Below are positions 9,555 through 19,411 of a DNA stretch of 64,000 nucleotides, piece by piece. The notes under the pieces were generated by a model. It was not told the DNA's origin. It did no database searches and saw nothing but the letters and a program-made list of their open reading frames with translations. The first letter of the stretch is position 1; each line of letters opens with the position of its first letter. Where the stretch lies: NCBI GenBank assembly GCA_030604885.1, contig JAUVUZ010000004.1:108608-172607 (forward strand). Reading direction: 5' to 3'. Both the position numbers and the translations under genes were made by a program. The stretch comes from Alphaproteobacteria bacterium. GTDB lineage: Bacteria > Pseudomonadota > Alphaproteobacteria > Rhodospirillales > Rhodospirillaceae.

Positions 9555-10256
9555 ATGCTCACCGTCAAGCAACGCGATCTGCTGCTGCTGATCGACCGCC
9601 ATCTCAAGCGGTCCGGCGTGGTGCCCTCGTTCGACGAGATGAAGGATGCCCTCGGCCTCAAGTCGAAGTCGGGCATCCATCGCCTCATCACCAGCCTCGA
9701 GGAACGGGGCTTCATCCGCCGCCTGCCGCACCGCGCCCGCGCCCTCGAAATCGTCAAGCTGCCCGAAGGTCTTGCGGCGGAGGCGGAGGCGAGCGCCCCC
9801 GCCTTCCAGCCCACCGTGATCCCCGGCGGCTTCAAGCGCCAGTTGGTGGGCGCGCCGGTGGCGGGCGCGGCGGATGCGGTGAGCGTTCCGCTGTACGGCA
9901 AGATCGCCGCCGGCACCCCGATCGAGGCGCTGGCCGACCCCTCCAACACCATCGACGTGCCCGCCGCGCTGCTGGCGGGGGGCGAGCACTACGCCCTCAC
10001 GGTGGAGGGGGATTCGATGATCGAGGCGGGCATCTTCGACGGCGACACGGTGCTGATCCGCAAGACCGACACGGTGGAGAACGGCGCCATCTGCGTGGCC
10101 CTGGTGGACCAGCAGGAGGCGACCCTCAAGCGCTTGCGCCGCAAGGGCGAATCCATCGCCCTCGAACCCGCCAACCCGCGCTACGAAACCCGCATCTTCG
10201 GCCCCGACCGGGTGTCGGTGCAGGGGCGGCTGGTGGGGCTGATCCGCCGCTACTGA
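9555..10256 (+). CDS. lexA: LexA repressor
   Basis: SOS-response repressor that self-cleaves when RecA is activated by DNA damage. The winged helix-turn-helix occupies about residues 1-65 ([20 protein letters not shown]). The peptidase domain has the cleavage site Ala119-Gly120 (GKIAAGTP), the nucleophile Ser154 ([10 protein letters not shown]) and the base Lys192 (QEATLKRL). At 233 residues it is longer than the E. coli protein, as usual in alphaproteobacteria, because of the linker. Its own promoter carries a LexA box. The alkylation-repair genes ada and alkA follow on the same strand. Confidence 0.97.
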   Translation: MLTVKQRDLLLLIDRHLKRSGVVPSFDEMKDALGLKSKSGIHRLITSLEERGFIRRLPHRARALEIVKLPEGLAAEAEASAPAFQPTVIPGGFKRQLVGAPVAGAADAVSVPLYGKIAAGTPIEALADPSNTIDVPAALLAGGEHYALTVEGDSMIEAGIFDGDTVLIRKTDTVENGAICVALVDQQEATLKRLRRKGESIALEPANPRYETRIFGPDRVSVQGRLVGLIRRY

Positions 10257-10345
10257 GATTTTCGGATTTGCGGGCAAGGGGCGGAGTGCATCCGCTTGAC
10301 GCCCGCCCCAGGTTTGACCGCATCGAAACCCGAGGAGCGATGCGC

Positions 10346-11398
10346 ATGACCGAGACCGCCGCCGAAACCGACCCGCGCTGGACCCTGCTCGCGCGCCGCG
10401 ATGCCGAGGCCGAGGGCGCGTTCGTCTACGCAGTCCTCACCACCGGCGTCTATTGCCGCCCCACCTGCCCCTCCCGCCGCGCCCGGCCCGAGAACGTGCG
10501 GTTTTTCGAAACCCCCGCGGCGGCGCGCGCCGCCGGGTTCCGCCCCTGCCTGCGCTGCGACCCGGACGGCCCCTCCCGCGCGGAGGCGAACGCCGGAAAA
10601 GTCGCCGACCTCTGCCGCTTCATCGAAGCGGCGGAGCGTGCCCCCTCCCTCGCCGAGCTGGCCGCCCGCGCCGGGTGGAGTCCCTACCACCTGCACCGCA
10701 CCTTCAAGGCGGTCACCGGTCTGACGCCCCGCGCCTACGCTGCCGCCCGCCGCGCCGAACGCCTGCGCGCGGCGCTGGACGGCGGCGAGAGCGTCGCCGG
10801 GGCGGTCTACGCCGCGGGCTACGGCTCGCCCAGCCGGATGTACGAGGGCGGCGAACTCGGCATGACGCCCAATCGCTTCCGCCACGGCGGCGCGGCGGAG
10901 GACATCGTCTACGCCTTCGGCCGCAGCGATCTCGGCCCGGTGCTGGCGGCGGCAACGCCGCGCGGCATCTGCGCGATCCTGCTGGGGGACGACGAGGCGG
11001 CGATGCGCGCCGAGCTGGCGCGGCGCTTCCCCAAGGCCGCCCTCTCCCCCGCGCCGCCGGAGTTCGCCGACACCGTGGCCCGGGTGGTGGCGATGATCGA
11101 GACGCCGAAGCTCGGCCTCGACCTGCCGCTCGACATTCGCGGCACCGCATTCCAGCGCCGGGTGTGGGCGGCGCTGCGGAACATTCCGGCAGGCGAAACC
11201 GTCACCTATTCCGACATCGCCGAGCGCCTCGGCCTGCCGCCGCGCGCGGTGCGGGCGGTGGCGGGCGCGTGCGCCGCCAATCCGGTGGCGGTGGCGGTGC
11301 CCTGCCACCGGGTGAAGCGGCGGGACGGCGCCCTTGCCGGATATTACTGGGGCCTGTGGCGCAAGCGCGCCCTGATCGACCGCGAGGGAGGCGGATGA
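10346..11398 (+). CDS. ada: Ada: bifunctional regulator and O6-methylguanine-DNA methyltransferase
   Basis: Repairs methylphosphotriesters and O6-methylguanine in DNA and activates alkylation-response genes once methylated. In order: the zinc domain with Cys37, Cys41, Cys68 and Cys71 (VYCRPTCPS, RPCLRC), an AraC-type DNA-binding region at about 85-180, and the methyltransferase domain with active Cys320 in PCHRV. I choose the ATG at 10346 because GAGGAG lies 8 bases upstream; an ATG at 10340 is too close to it. Length (350 residues) matches full Ada. It overlaps alkA by four bases, so the two are cotranslated. No LexA box precedes it. Confidence 0.95.
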   Translation: MTETAAETDPRWTLLARRDAEAEGAFVYAVLTTGVYCRPTCPSRRARPENVRFFETPAAARAAGFRPCLRCDPDGPSRAEANAGKVADLCRFIEAAERAPSLAELAARAGWSPYHLHRTFKAVTGLTPRAYAAARRAERLRAALDGGESVAGAVYAAGYGSPSRMYEGGELGMTPNRFRHGGAAEDIVYAFGRSDLGPVLAAATPRGICAILLGDDEAAMRAELARRFPKAALSPAPPEFADTVARVVAMIETPKLGLDLPLDIRGTAFQRRVWAALRNIPAGETVTYSDIAERLGLPPRAVRAVAGACAANPVAVAVPCHRVKRRDGALAGYYWGLWRKRALIDREGGG

Positions 11399-12291
11399 CC
11401 GCAACCGTAACGATCCTTCTGCCCACCGGTTTCCGCGCCGACGACGTGCGCGCCCTGCACGGCCGCGACGCGGAGGCCCTGTCCGAACGGGCCACCGCGA
11501 ACGGCTTCGCCAAGGGCATCGCGTGGGACGGCGCCCCGGCGCTGCTGACCCTCGACTTCGACCCCACCGCCGTGACGGCGCATCTGGCGGTGGACGGCGA
11601 CGCGGGGGCGGACGCGGCAAAGCGCCTGGAGGCCATGGCGCGGCGGATGCTGGGGCTGACCCAGAAGGTCGAGGCGTTCGAGGCGCTGCACGGGGCGCAC
11701 CCGCTCCTGGGGCCGCTGATCGCCCGCCGCCCGGGGCTGCGGGTGCCCCTCGCCGCGACGCCGTTCGAGGCGCTGATGTGGGCGGTGATCGGCCAGATGA
11801 TCTCGGTGGAAGCGGCCACCGCGATCCGCCGCAAGGTGGTGCGGGCGGGCGGTCTGCGCCATTCCTCGGGCCTCGCCTGCCAGCCCGACGCCGCCGCCCT
11901 CGCCGCCCAGCCGGAAGAGGCGTTGCGCGCCGCCGGGCTTTCGCGCGCCAAGGCCGCCACCCTCAAGGCCCTCGCCGAACGCCTGGCGGAAGGGCCGCCG
12001 CTGCCGGAAGCCTGGGCCGACGAGCCGCCCGCCGAGGAGATCCGCGCCCGCCTCTCGGGGATTCGCGGCATCGGTCCCTGGACCGTCGGCTACGCGCTGC
12101 TGCGCGGTTTCGGCTGGCTCGACGGCTCGCTCCACGGCGACGTGGCGGTGCGCCGCAACCTCCAACTGCTGCTGAAGCGCGAGGACAAGCTCACCGAGGC
12201 GGAAACCGAAGCCTGGCTCGCCCCGTTCTCGCCGTGGCGGGCGCTGGTGGCCGCGCACCTGTGGGCGCTGCGACGCGACGAAGGCTACTGA
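11395..12291 (+). CDS. alkA: DNA-3-methyladenine glycosylase II
   Basis: Excises alkylated bases such as 3-methyladenine, starting base-excision repair. The 298-residue protein has an AlkA-type N-terminal domain and a helix-hairpin-helix glycosylase core: SGIRGIGPWTVGY is the hairpin with its glycines, and Asp249 (LHGDVAV) is the expected catalytic acid. The ATG overlaps the ada stop in ATGA, which shows translational coupling. Ada is known to activate alkA in enterobacteria; here both form one operon. A second enzyme for the same lesion, Tag, is encoded at 41487-42038. Confidence 0.94.
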   Translation: MTATVTILLPTGFRADDVRALHGRDAEALSERATANGFAKGIAWDGAPALLTLDFDPTAVTAHLAVDGDAGADAAKRLEAMARRMLGLTQKVEAFEALHGAHPLLGPLIARRPGLRVPLAATPFEALMWAVIGQMISVEAATAIRRKVVRAGGLRHSSGLACQPDAAALAAQPEEALRAAGLSRAKAATLKALAERLAEGPPLPEAWADEPPAEEIRARLSGIRGIGPWTVGYALLRGFGWLDGSLHGDVAVRRNLQLLLKREDKLTEAETEAWLAPFSPWRALVAAHLWALRRDEGY

Positions 12292-12373
12292 CCGATCCCC
12301 TCCGCCGACCGGACGTCCGGACGGCCCGTCGCGTGTCACGAGAGCCGCCACGACGTGCGGCAGCGCCTTCCCG

Positions 12374-12408
12374 CATCGTCACCCCCGGTCAAGCCGGGGG
12401 TGACGATG
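12374..12408. repeat. REP-like palindrome between alkA and comEC
   Basis: A perfect 15-bp inverted repeat (arms 12374-12388 and 12394-12408) surrounds the loop TCAAG, giving a CACCCCCGG-TCAAG-CCGGGGGTG core. Similar GTCA-CCCCGG-TCAAG-CCGGGG-TGAC elements are dispersed in alphaproteobacterial genomes. It lies between convergent alkA and comEC and could also act as a terminator, though no T run follows. Confidence 0.75.
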
Positions 12409-12502
12409 TGTGGGGGCGCGCCTGTTTCGTCACGGCCGCAAAGGTGAGGCCGGGGCATAAGCGACGTTAGCCGGACATCGGTGATCGGGTGCGGCGCGTG
12501 GG

Positions 12503-14536
12503 TTACGGGTCGTCGTCGCCGTCGTCGGCGCCGCTCCGGCCCCAGGGGCGGCGGCCGCTGTGGGCGCGGGTGCTGTCGGCGCGGATTCGGGTCGGCTCCA
12601 GCCAGATCGCCAGCGCACCTTCGCGGGCGAGGTCCCCGGCGTCCAGCAGCAGCGGCGCGGCGCAGGCGGCGCGTGCGGGCGGCGGAACCGGGAAGCGGGC
12701 GATCACCACCCGCGCCTCGGCGCAATCGTCGGCGAGGCTGGCGGGGGTGGCGCGCGCCACCGCGCCGCCGGGCGCGGCGCAGCCCTCGGCGTCGCAGCGC
12801 CAGCCGCCCGGCTCCACCGGCAGGCCGGTGCGCGCCCGCCACACCGCGCGGGCGAAGGCGCCGCGGCCGCCGATCGTGCCGTAGCCTTCGTCCCGCCGCA
12901 CCGCCAGCACCGCGCCGCCGGGCGACACCAGCAGGTCGGGCGGCGTCACCGTCAACGGCGTGGCGAAGCCGAGGGCGACGAGGGCGACGCCGAGCAGCCG
13001 GGCGCGCCCCTGCCCCAGGCACAGCGCCAGCCCGCCCACCGCGCACAGCGCCACCCCCGCGTCGGGCATCACTCCGAGCCAGAGGTGCCCGGGCCACGCG
13101 GCGACGGTGGCGGCGACCCGGTCGATCCAGGCGAGGCCGAGTGCCATGGCGTGGAGGGGAATCGCCTCTCCCCCGAACGGCGCGGCGAACCCCGCCGCCA
13201 TCCCCCACGGCATCACCCACAGGCCGAGCACCGGCACGCCGAGAAGGTTGGCGGGCAGCGCATGCACCGCCACCTGGCCGAAGTGGTAGAGGGCGAACGG
13301 CGCGGTGGCGACGGTGGCGACCAGGGTGGTGGCGAAGGTGCCCGCGAGGGCGATGGCGGCGCCGCGCAGACCGGCGGGCAACCCCCGGAACGGCAGGCTG
13401 AGGAGCGGCGAGCGATACGCCGCGATCAGCGCCAGCACCGCGCCGAACGACATCTGGAAGCTCGGCCCCAGCACCGCCTCCGGGTCCAGCAGCGTCACCG
13501 CCGCCGCCGCGAGGCCGACGAGGCGCAGCGAAAACGGCGAGCGGTCCAGCATCGTCGCCGCCAGCGCCGCGCCGGTCATCATCCAGGCGCGCTGGGTGGG
13601 CAGAGAACCGCCGGACATCAGCAGATAAAGGGTGGTGAGGACGAGGGCGACGGCGGCCGCCCATTTCTTGATCGGGTGGCGCAGCGCCAGGGCGGGCACC
13701 AGCGCCAGCCCCCGCCGCACCACCAGGAAGGCGAACCCGGCGAACAGGCTCATGTGCAGGCCGGAGATCGAGAGCATGTGGGCGATGCCGCTTTCCCGCC
13801 AGGCGCGCAGGGTGTCGGGCGGCACCGCGCCGGTCTCCCCCACCATCAGCGCCACGGCGATGCCGCCCCGCGCGTCGCCGGGCGGGAAAGCCGCCAGCAC
13901 CCGGCCGCGCAGGGCCTGGCGCGCCCGCTCGACGGCGGCGCGGAAGGCGGCGGTGCCGACGTCGTCGGGCGGCGGCGCCAGCTCGCGCCAGGGCGAAACC
14001 GCGCTGCCCATCGCCGAGAGGCCCTGGAACCACGCGCGGCGCGGCAGGTCGAAGGCATCCGGATGCACCGGCGGCAGCGGCGGCGACAGGCGCGCGGCGA
14101 AGGCGATGCGCGCGCCGGGCCGGGGTTCGCCGTCGTCGGCGGGAAACACCACGCGCACCGACATCGCCCCCTCGCGCCCGGCGATGCGCGCGTCGGAGAG
14201 GGTGACGCGGGTGCCGTTGAGGCGGGTCTCCAGGCTCTCCACCCGGCCGCTCACCTGGGCGAACGGCAGGGACTCGGCGAGCGGCGGCGGCGCGCGGTGG
14301 GCGGTCCAGGCGGTCCAGCCGCCGCCCGCGAGGACCAGCGCGCACGCCAGCGCGGGACCGGCGCACCCGGGCAACCGCCGCGCCGCCAGCGCCAGCGCGC
14401 ACGCCAGGACCACGGCCGCGGCCCATGCCCAGGGCGGCGGTTCGAACGGCAACGCAAGATAGGCCGCCGCGCCGCCGACGAACAGCCACGGCCCCCACTC
14501 CCCCCACCCGGCCTCGGCCCGCGGCGGCTGCGCCAC
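12503..14536 (-). CDS. comEC: ComEC/Rec2-family DNA-uptake membrane protein
   Basis: ComEC forms the inner-membrane channel for single-stranded DNA during natural transformation. I set the start at the GTG at 14534-14536, after a GGGGGGAA ribosome site; the frame is open much further upstream but there it only runs antisense to gltX. The 677 residues contain a DUF4131-like N-terminal region with two membrane helices, then the Competence domain with SGIAHMLSISGLHMSLFAGF and many helices. A soluble tail of about 150 residues follows and shows no HxHxDH metal motif, so the beta-lactamase-like domain of long ComECs is lacking. Whether the strain is transformable cannot be told. Confidence 0.88.
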   Translation of the reverse strand: MAQPPRAEAGWGEWGPWLFVGGAAAYLALPFEPPPWAWAAAVVLACALALAARRLPGCAGPALACALVLAGGGWTAWTAHRAPPPLAESLPFAQVSGRVESLETRLNGTRVTLSDARIAGREGAMSVRVVFPADDGEPRPGARIAFAARLSPPLPPVHPDAFDLPRRAWFQGLSAMGSAVSPWRELAPPPDDVGTAAFRAAVERARQALRGRVLAAFPPGDARGGIAVALMVGETGAVPPDTLRAWRESGIAHMLSISGLHMSLFAGFAFLVVRRGLALVPALALRHPIKKWAAAVALVLTTLYLLMSGGSLPTQRAWMMTGAALAATMLDRSPFSLRLVGLAAAAVTLLDPEAVLGPSFQMSFGAVLALIAAYRSPLLSLPFRGLPAGLRGAAIALAGTFATTLVATVATAPFALYHFGQVAVHALPANLLGVPVLGLWVMPWGMAAGFAAPFGGEAIPLHAMALGLAWIDRVAATVAAWPGHLWLGVMPDAGVALCAVGGLALCLGQGRARLLGVALVALGFATPLTVTPPDLLVSPGGAVLAVRRDEGYGTIGGRGAFARAVWRARTGLPVEPGGWRCDAEGCAAPGGAVARATPASLADDCAEARVVIARFPVPPPARAACAAPLLLDAGDLAREGALAIWLEPTRIRADSTRAHSGRRPWGRSGADDGDDDP

Positions 14537-14683
14537 TTGCGATTCCCCCCGATACCCTTTGCGGCGCGCGCCCGGCGTGATAAAAAGCGCGTGCGGATCG
14601 AGACTACTCGATTTTCGCCGCCGCCGCCCGCCCGCCGCGGGTCGGCATTTTTCTTTTCCGACTGCACAGGTAGCTAGTTCGCA

Positions 14684-16081
14684 ATGAGCGTCGTGACTCG
14701 TTTCGCTCCGTCGCCGACGGGGTTCCTCCACATCGGCGGTGCCCGCACCGCGCTGTTCAACTGGCTGTTCGCGCGCCACCACGGCGGGCGCTTCCTGCTC
14801 CGCATCGAGGACACCGACCGCGAACGCTCGACTCAGGCGGCGGTGGACGCGATCTTCGACGGCCTCTCCTGGCTCGGCCTCGACTGGGACGAACCGCCGG
14901 TGATGCAGTTCGCGCGCGCCGCCCACCACGCCGAAGTGGCGCGCACCCTGCTCGAAACCGGCAACGCCTACCATTGCTATTGCTCGCCCGAGGAACTCAC
15001 GGCGATGCGCGAGGAGCAGAAGGCCAAGGGCCTGCCGATGCGCTACGACGGCCGCTGGCGCGACCGCGACCCTTCGGAAGCCCCCGCCGGGGTCAAGCCG
15101 GTGCTGCGCCTCAAGGCGCCGCGCGAGGGCGAGACGGTGATCCGCGACCACGTGCAGGGCGACGTGACCTTCGCCAATGCGCAGCTCGACGACATGATCC
15201 TGCTGCGCGCCGACGGCACCCCCACCTACATGCTCTCGGTGGTGGTGGACGACCACGACATGGGCATCACCCACGTGATCCGCGGCGACGACCACCTCAC
15301 CAACGCCGCCCGCCAGACCGCCCTCTATCGGGCGTTCGGCTGGGCGGTGCCGGAATTCGCGCACATTCCGCTGATCCACGGGCCGGACGGCGCCAAGCTG
15401 TCGAAGCGCCACGGCGCGCTGGGCGCCGAGGCCTACCGCGACATGGGCATCCTCCCCGCCGCGATGCGCAACTACCTGCTGCGCCTCGGCTGGGGGCACG
15501 GCGACGAGGAGATCATCTCCACCGCCCAGGCGGTCGAGTGGTTCGACATCGACGCGGTGGGCAAGGCACCGTCGCGCTTCGACATGGTCAAGCTGATGAG
15601 CCTCAACGCCCATTACCTGCGCGAGACCGCCGACGACGCGCTGGTGGAGATGGTCCGTCCGCTGATGGAAAAGCGCCTCGAGGCGCCGCTCTCCGAAGCC
15701 GTGCTCGCCCGCCTCGCGCGCGGCATGGGCGGCCTCAAGCCCCGCGCCAAGGACCTCAACGAACTGGCCGAGGGCGCGCTGGTCTACGCCCGCGAACGCC
15801 CGCTCGCCTTCGACGACAAGGCGAAGGCGCAGATCGCCGAGGGCCGCGAGCTGCTCGCCGCCGCCGGGGCGGCGCTCGCCGCCTGCGACGCCTGGAGCCA
15901 CGACCGCCTCGAAGCCGCGATCCGCGACTTCGCCGAGGCGAAAGAGGTGAAGCTCGGCAAGGTGGCGCAGCCGCTGCGCGCCGCGATCACCGGTTCCACC
16001 GTGTCGCCGCCGCTGTTCGAGGTGATGGACATCCTCGGCCGCGACGAAAGCCTCGCCCGCATCGCCGCCGCCACGGCCTGA
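14684..16081 (+). CDS. gltX: Glutamyl-tRNA synthetase
   Basis: Charges tRNA-Glu (and, in many alphaproteobacteria, also tRNA-Gln for later amidation). The class I signatures are present: HIGG at residues 16-19 ([19 protein letters not shown]) and KLSKRHG near residue 240. The 465-residue length is normal. Two GluRS paralogues are common in alphaproteobacteria; which type this is cannot be decided here. It is divergent from comEC with a 147-base gap and lies upstream of gltA, a common order in the group. Confidence 0.97.
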   Translation: MSVVTRFAPSPTGFLHIGGARTALFNWLFARHHGGRFLLRIEDTDRERSTQAAVDAIFDGLSWLGLDWDEPPVMQFARAAHHAEVARTLLETGNAYHCYCSPEELTAMREEQKAKGLPMRYDGRWRDRDPSEAPAGVKPVLRLKAPREGETVIRDHVQGDVTFANAQLDDMILLRADGTPTYMLSVVVDDHDMGITHVIRGDDHLTNAARQTALYRAFGWAVPEFAHIPLIHGPDGAKLSKRHGALGAEAYRDMGILPAAMRNYLLRLGWGHGDEEIISTAQAVEWFDIDAVGKAPSRFDMVKLMSLNAHYLRETADDALVEMVRPLMEKRLEAPLSEAVLARLARGMGGLKPRAKDLNELAEGALVYARERPLAFDDKAKAQIAEGRELLAAAGAALAACDAWSHDRLEAAIRDFAEAKEVKLGKVAQPLRAAITGSTVSPPLFEVMDILGRDESLARIAAATA

Positions 16082-16410
16082 TCACCTGGGGGTAGCCCCC
16101 GAACGGTTTCCCCCGTCCGCCACCCCGGCGGACGGGGGTCTGCCCTCGCCGATCGCCGGTCGGATGCGGCGCCCCGCCGCGCAAGTTCCGGAAACGCCTG
16201 CAAATAATCGGGTCTTTGGAATCTCTCTTCCGCCCCCTACCCCAACGCGGGGTTGCGGCGCCCGGAATTTTCCCCACCCTGTCTTGAAAATTCTTTCGAA
16301 AGGAACAGGTTAAGTATCATCGCCGCAATCTTCGATGAGACGATGTCCCGCCCTACCCGAAGACGGATTCCAGCGCGCCGCGCGACACGCCATCGATACA
16401 GGGAGCTGTC
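16082..16410 (+). other. gltX-gltA intergenic region
   Basis: The 329 bases hold a terminator-like stem at 16110-16138 just after gltX. The second half is AT-rich for this genome, with TTGAAA at 16284-16289 and the palindrome TTTCGAAA at 16295-16302, so the gltA promoter probably lies here. I find no -10 box at a good distance, and no gene. Confidence 0.5.
16110..16138 (+). terminator. Terminator-like stem after gltX
   Basis: A 12-bp perfect stem (16110-16121 with 16127-16138) around a five-base loop lies 29 bases after the gltX stop. The following bases (TCTGCCCTC) have no T run, so termination is uncertain. Confidence 0.5.
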
Positions 16411-17724
<1,314 letters not shown>

Positions 17725-17742
17725 CGCCCCTGAAACGCCACG

Positions 17743-17770
17743 AAACGGCGGCCTTCCCGGCCGCCGTTTT
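17743..17770. terminator. Terminator between gltA and the CynX-type gene
   Basis: An 11-bp stem (17743-17753 with 17759-17769) with loop TTCCC is followed on the plus strand by a T-rich stretch (TTTTCATTT, stem-proximal part included). It ends gltA; the opposite strand has AAA before and TTTCGTGG after it, so it may also stop the convergent gene. Confidence 0.8.
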
Positions 17771-18954
17771 CATTTGCGGGCGATGGCGGCCGCGCCGCTC
17801 GCGGCGATCGCCAGCGCCATCGCGGCGAGCAGCAGGAACCCGGGCACCCAACTGCCGCTGACCTGCACGGCGTAGCCCACCAGGGTGGGACTGGCGGCGG
17901 CGATGAGGTAGCCGACGCCCTGGACGAACGCGGCGATGCGGCGGTTGTCGTCCTGCCCCCGGGCACGCTCCATGATCAGGGTGAAGATCACCGCGAAGCC
18001 GCCGCCCGAGGCGTAGCCGCCGCACAGCACCCACAGCGGCCACCAGCCCGGCGCCGCCAGCAGCCCCAGCGGCATCGCCAGCCACGCCAGCGCCACCGAG
18101 ACCAGCGGCGCGAACCGCGACACCCGCGCCCCCATCAGCAGCGGCACGCCGAACGACCCGGCGAGGCCGAGAATCTGGAACAGCGCGGCGGCGTAGCCCG
18201 CCTCGGACACGCTCAGCCCGCCCGCCTCGCCGAGGTAGCGCGGCAGCCATGCGGTGAGGCCGTAGAACAGGAAGGTCTGGCCGCCGAAGGTAATGCCCAG
18301 CAGCCACGGCATCGCCCGCCGCCACACCGGCGGCGCGGCGTGCGGCGGCGCGGGCGGCACGTCCTCGGGCGGCGGCGCCGGGCGACGCAACAGCCGCAGC
18401 CACAGCAGCGCCGAGAGCAGCGCCAGCGCCGCCCACACCGCGATCGCGAAGCGCCAGCCGGCGACCGCGGCGATCGGCGCGGTGAACCCGGCGCAGGCCA
18501 TCGCCCCCAGGCTCATGGCGAACACGTCGACGCCGGTCATCATCCGCCGCTGACGGTAGAAATCGCGCATGATGATCATCAGCGCGACGATGTTGCCGAT
18601 GGTGATGGAGACGCCGATCAACGCCGTGCCCGCCAGCGCCGTGGCGAAGCCGTCGACCGCGCGCAGGATCGTGCCCGCGCCCAGGCCGCCGAGGGTCAGC
18701 AGCACCCCCGCCTCGATGCCGACGCGCGCCAGCAGCCACGCGGCGAACGGCGTGGCGAGGGAGAAACACAGAACCGGCAGGGTGGTGAGCAGGCCCGCGG
18801 TAGCCACGTCGATGCCGAGATCGGCGCGGATGTCGGCGATCACCGGCGAGATCGCGGTGATCGGGCCGCGCAGGTTCACCGCGAAGGTGACGAAGGCGAA
18901 CACCAGCAGGACGCGCCGCCGGTCGGCGGCGCGGGCGGAGAGAATCCGGCGCAA
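17770..18954 (-). CDS. MFS transporter, CynX/NimT family
   Basis: Inner-membrane major facilitator with about 12 predicted helices over 394 residues. The N-terminal block (FAVNLRGPITAISPVIADIR) and the PVLCFSLATPFAAWLLARVG segment match the CynX/NimT (cyanate or 2-nitroimidazole) transporter family; the true substrate cannot be read from sequence. A long hydrophilic, proline-rich loop splits the two halves at about residue 195-215. The start used is a TTG at 18954 without a clear ribosome site, so the N terminus is uncertain. It lies 54 bases after gloA on the same strand behind a hairpin. Confidence 0.8.
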   Translation of the reverse strand: MRRILSARAADRRRVLLVFAFVTFAVNLRGPITAISPVIADIRADLGIDVATAGLLTTLPVLCFSLATPFAAWLLARVGIEAGVLLTLGGLGAGTILRAVDGFATALAGTALIGVSITIGNIVALMIIMRDFYRQRRMMTGVDVFAMSLGAMACAGFTAPIAAVAGWRFAIAVWAALALLSALLWLRLLRRPAPPPEDVPPAPPHAAPPVWRRAMPWLLGITFGGQTFLFYGLTAWLPRYLGEAGGLSVSEAGYAAALFQILGLAGSFGVPLLMGARVSRFAPLVSVALAWLAMPLGLLAAPGWWPLWVLCGGYASGGGFAVIFTLIMERARGQDDNRRIAAFVQGVGYLIAAASPTLVGYAVQVSGSWVPGFLLLAAMALAIAASGAAAIARK

Positions 18955-18978
18955 GGAAAGACCCGTCCGAAACGGAGC

Positions 18979-19000
18979 GCGGCGGCCTTTCGGCCGCCGC
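18979..19000 (-). terminator. Hairpin at the end of the lpx-gloA operon
   Basis: A 9-bp GC stem (18979-18987 with 18992-19000) closes on a GAAA tetraloop when read on the minus strand. It lies 9 bases after the gloA stop. Only a weak T tail (CCGTTTCGG) follows, so it may stop transcription only in part. Confidence 0.5.
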
Positions 19001-19008
19001 AGGACGCG

Positions 19009-19401
19009 TCAGGCGCGCTCGATCAGTTCGACCTTGTAGCCGTCCGGGTCCTCGACGAACGCGATCACCGTGGAGCCGTGCTTCATCGGGCCGGGTTCGC
19101 GGGTGATCTTCACCCCCGCCGCGCGCAGGGCGTCGCAAGCGCCGTAGATGTCGGTGACGCCGATGGCGACGTGGCCGAAGCCGGAGCCGATCTCGTAGGG
19201 GTCCTTCTGGTCCCAGTTGTGGGTCAGCTCCAGCACCGCGGTGTCGCTCTCCTCGCCGTAGCCGACGAACGCGAGGGTGAAGCGGCCGCCCTCGTAGTCG
19301 GTGCGGCGCAGCAGGCGCATGCCGAGAAGCTGGGTGTAGAACTGGATCGACTTGTCGAGGTCGAGCACGCGAATCATCGTGTGCAGCAGACGGTTGGCCA
19401 T
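19009..19401 (-). CDS. gloA: Lactoylglutathione lyase (glyoxalase I)
   Basis: Converts the hemithioacetal of methylglyoxal and glutathione to S-lactoylglutathione, the first step of methylglyoxal detoxification. The 130-residue VOC-fold protein has the four expected metal ligands: His7, Glu58 (VLELTHNW), His77 (GFGHVAIGV) and Glu125 (DGYKVELIE). The ATG at 19401 gives exactly the family N terminus MANRLLHTM. It starts 10 bases after the lpxB end of the fused gene and so is probably the last gene of the envelope operon. A link to lipid A synthesis is not obvious. Confidence 0.95.
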   Translation of the reverse strand: MANRLLHTMIRVLDLDKSIQFYTQLLGMRLLRRTDYEGGRFTLAFVGYGEESDTAVLELTHNWDQKDPYEIGSGFGHVAIGVTDIYGACDALRAAGVKITREPGPMKHGSTVIAFVEDPDGYKVELIERA

Positions 19402-19411
19402 TTCCGGATCC

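Noticed and set aside
14537..15901. Possible N-terminal extension of ComEC by about 455 residues
   Set aside because: The extra part lies antisense to gltX and has no similarity to membrane or uptake proteins; a GTG with a strong ribosome site at 14536 gives a normal ComEC.
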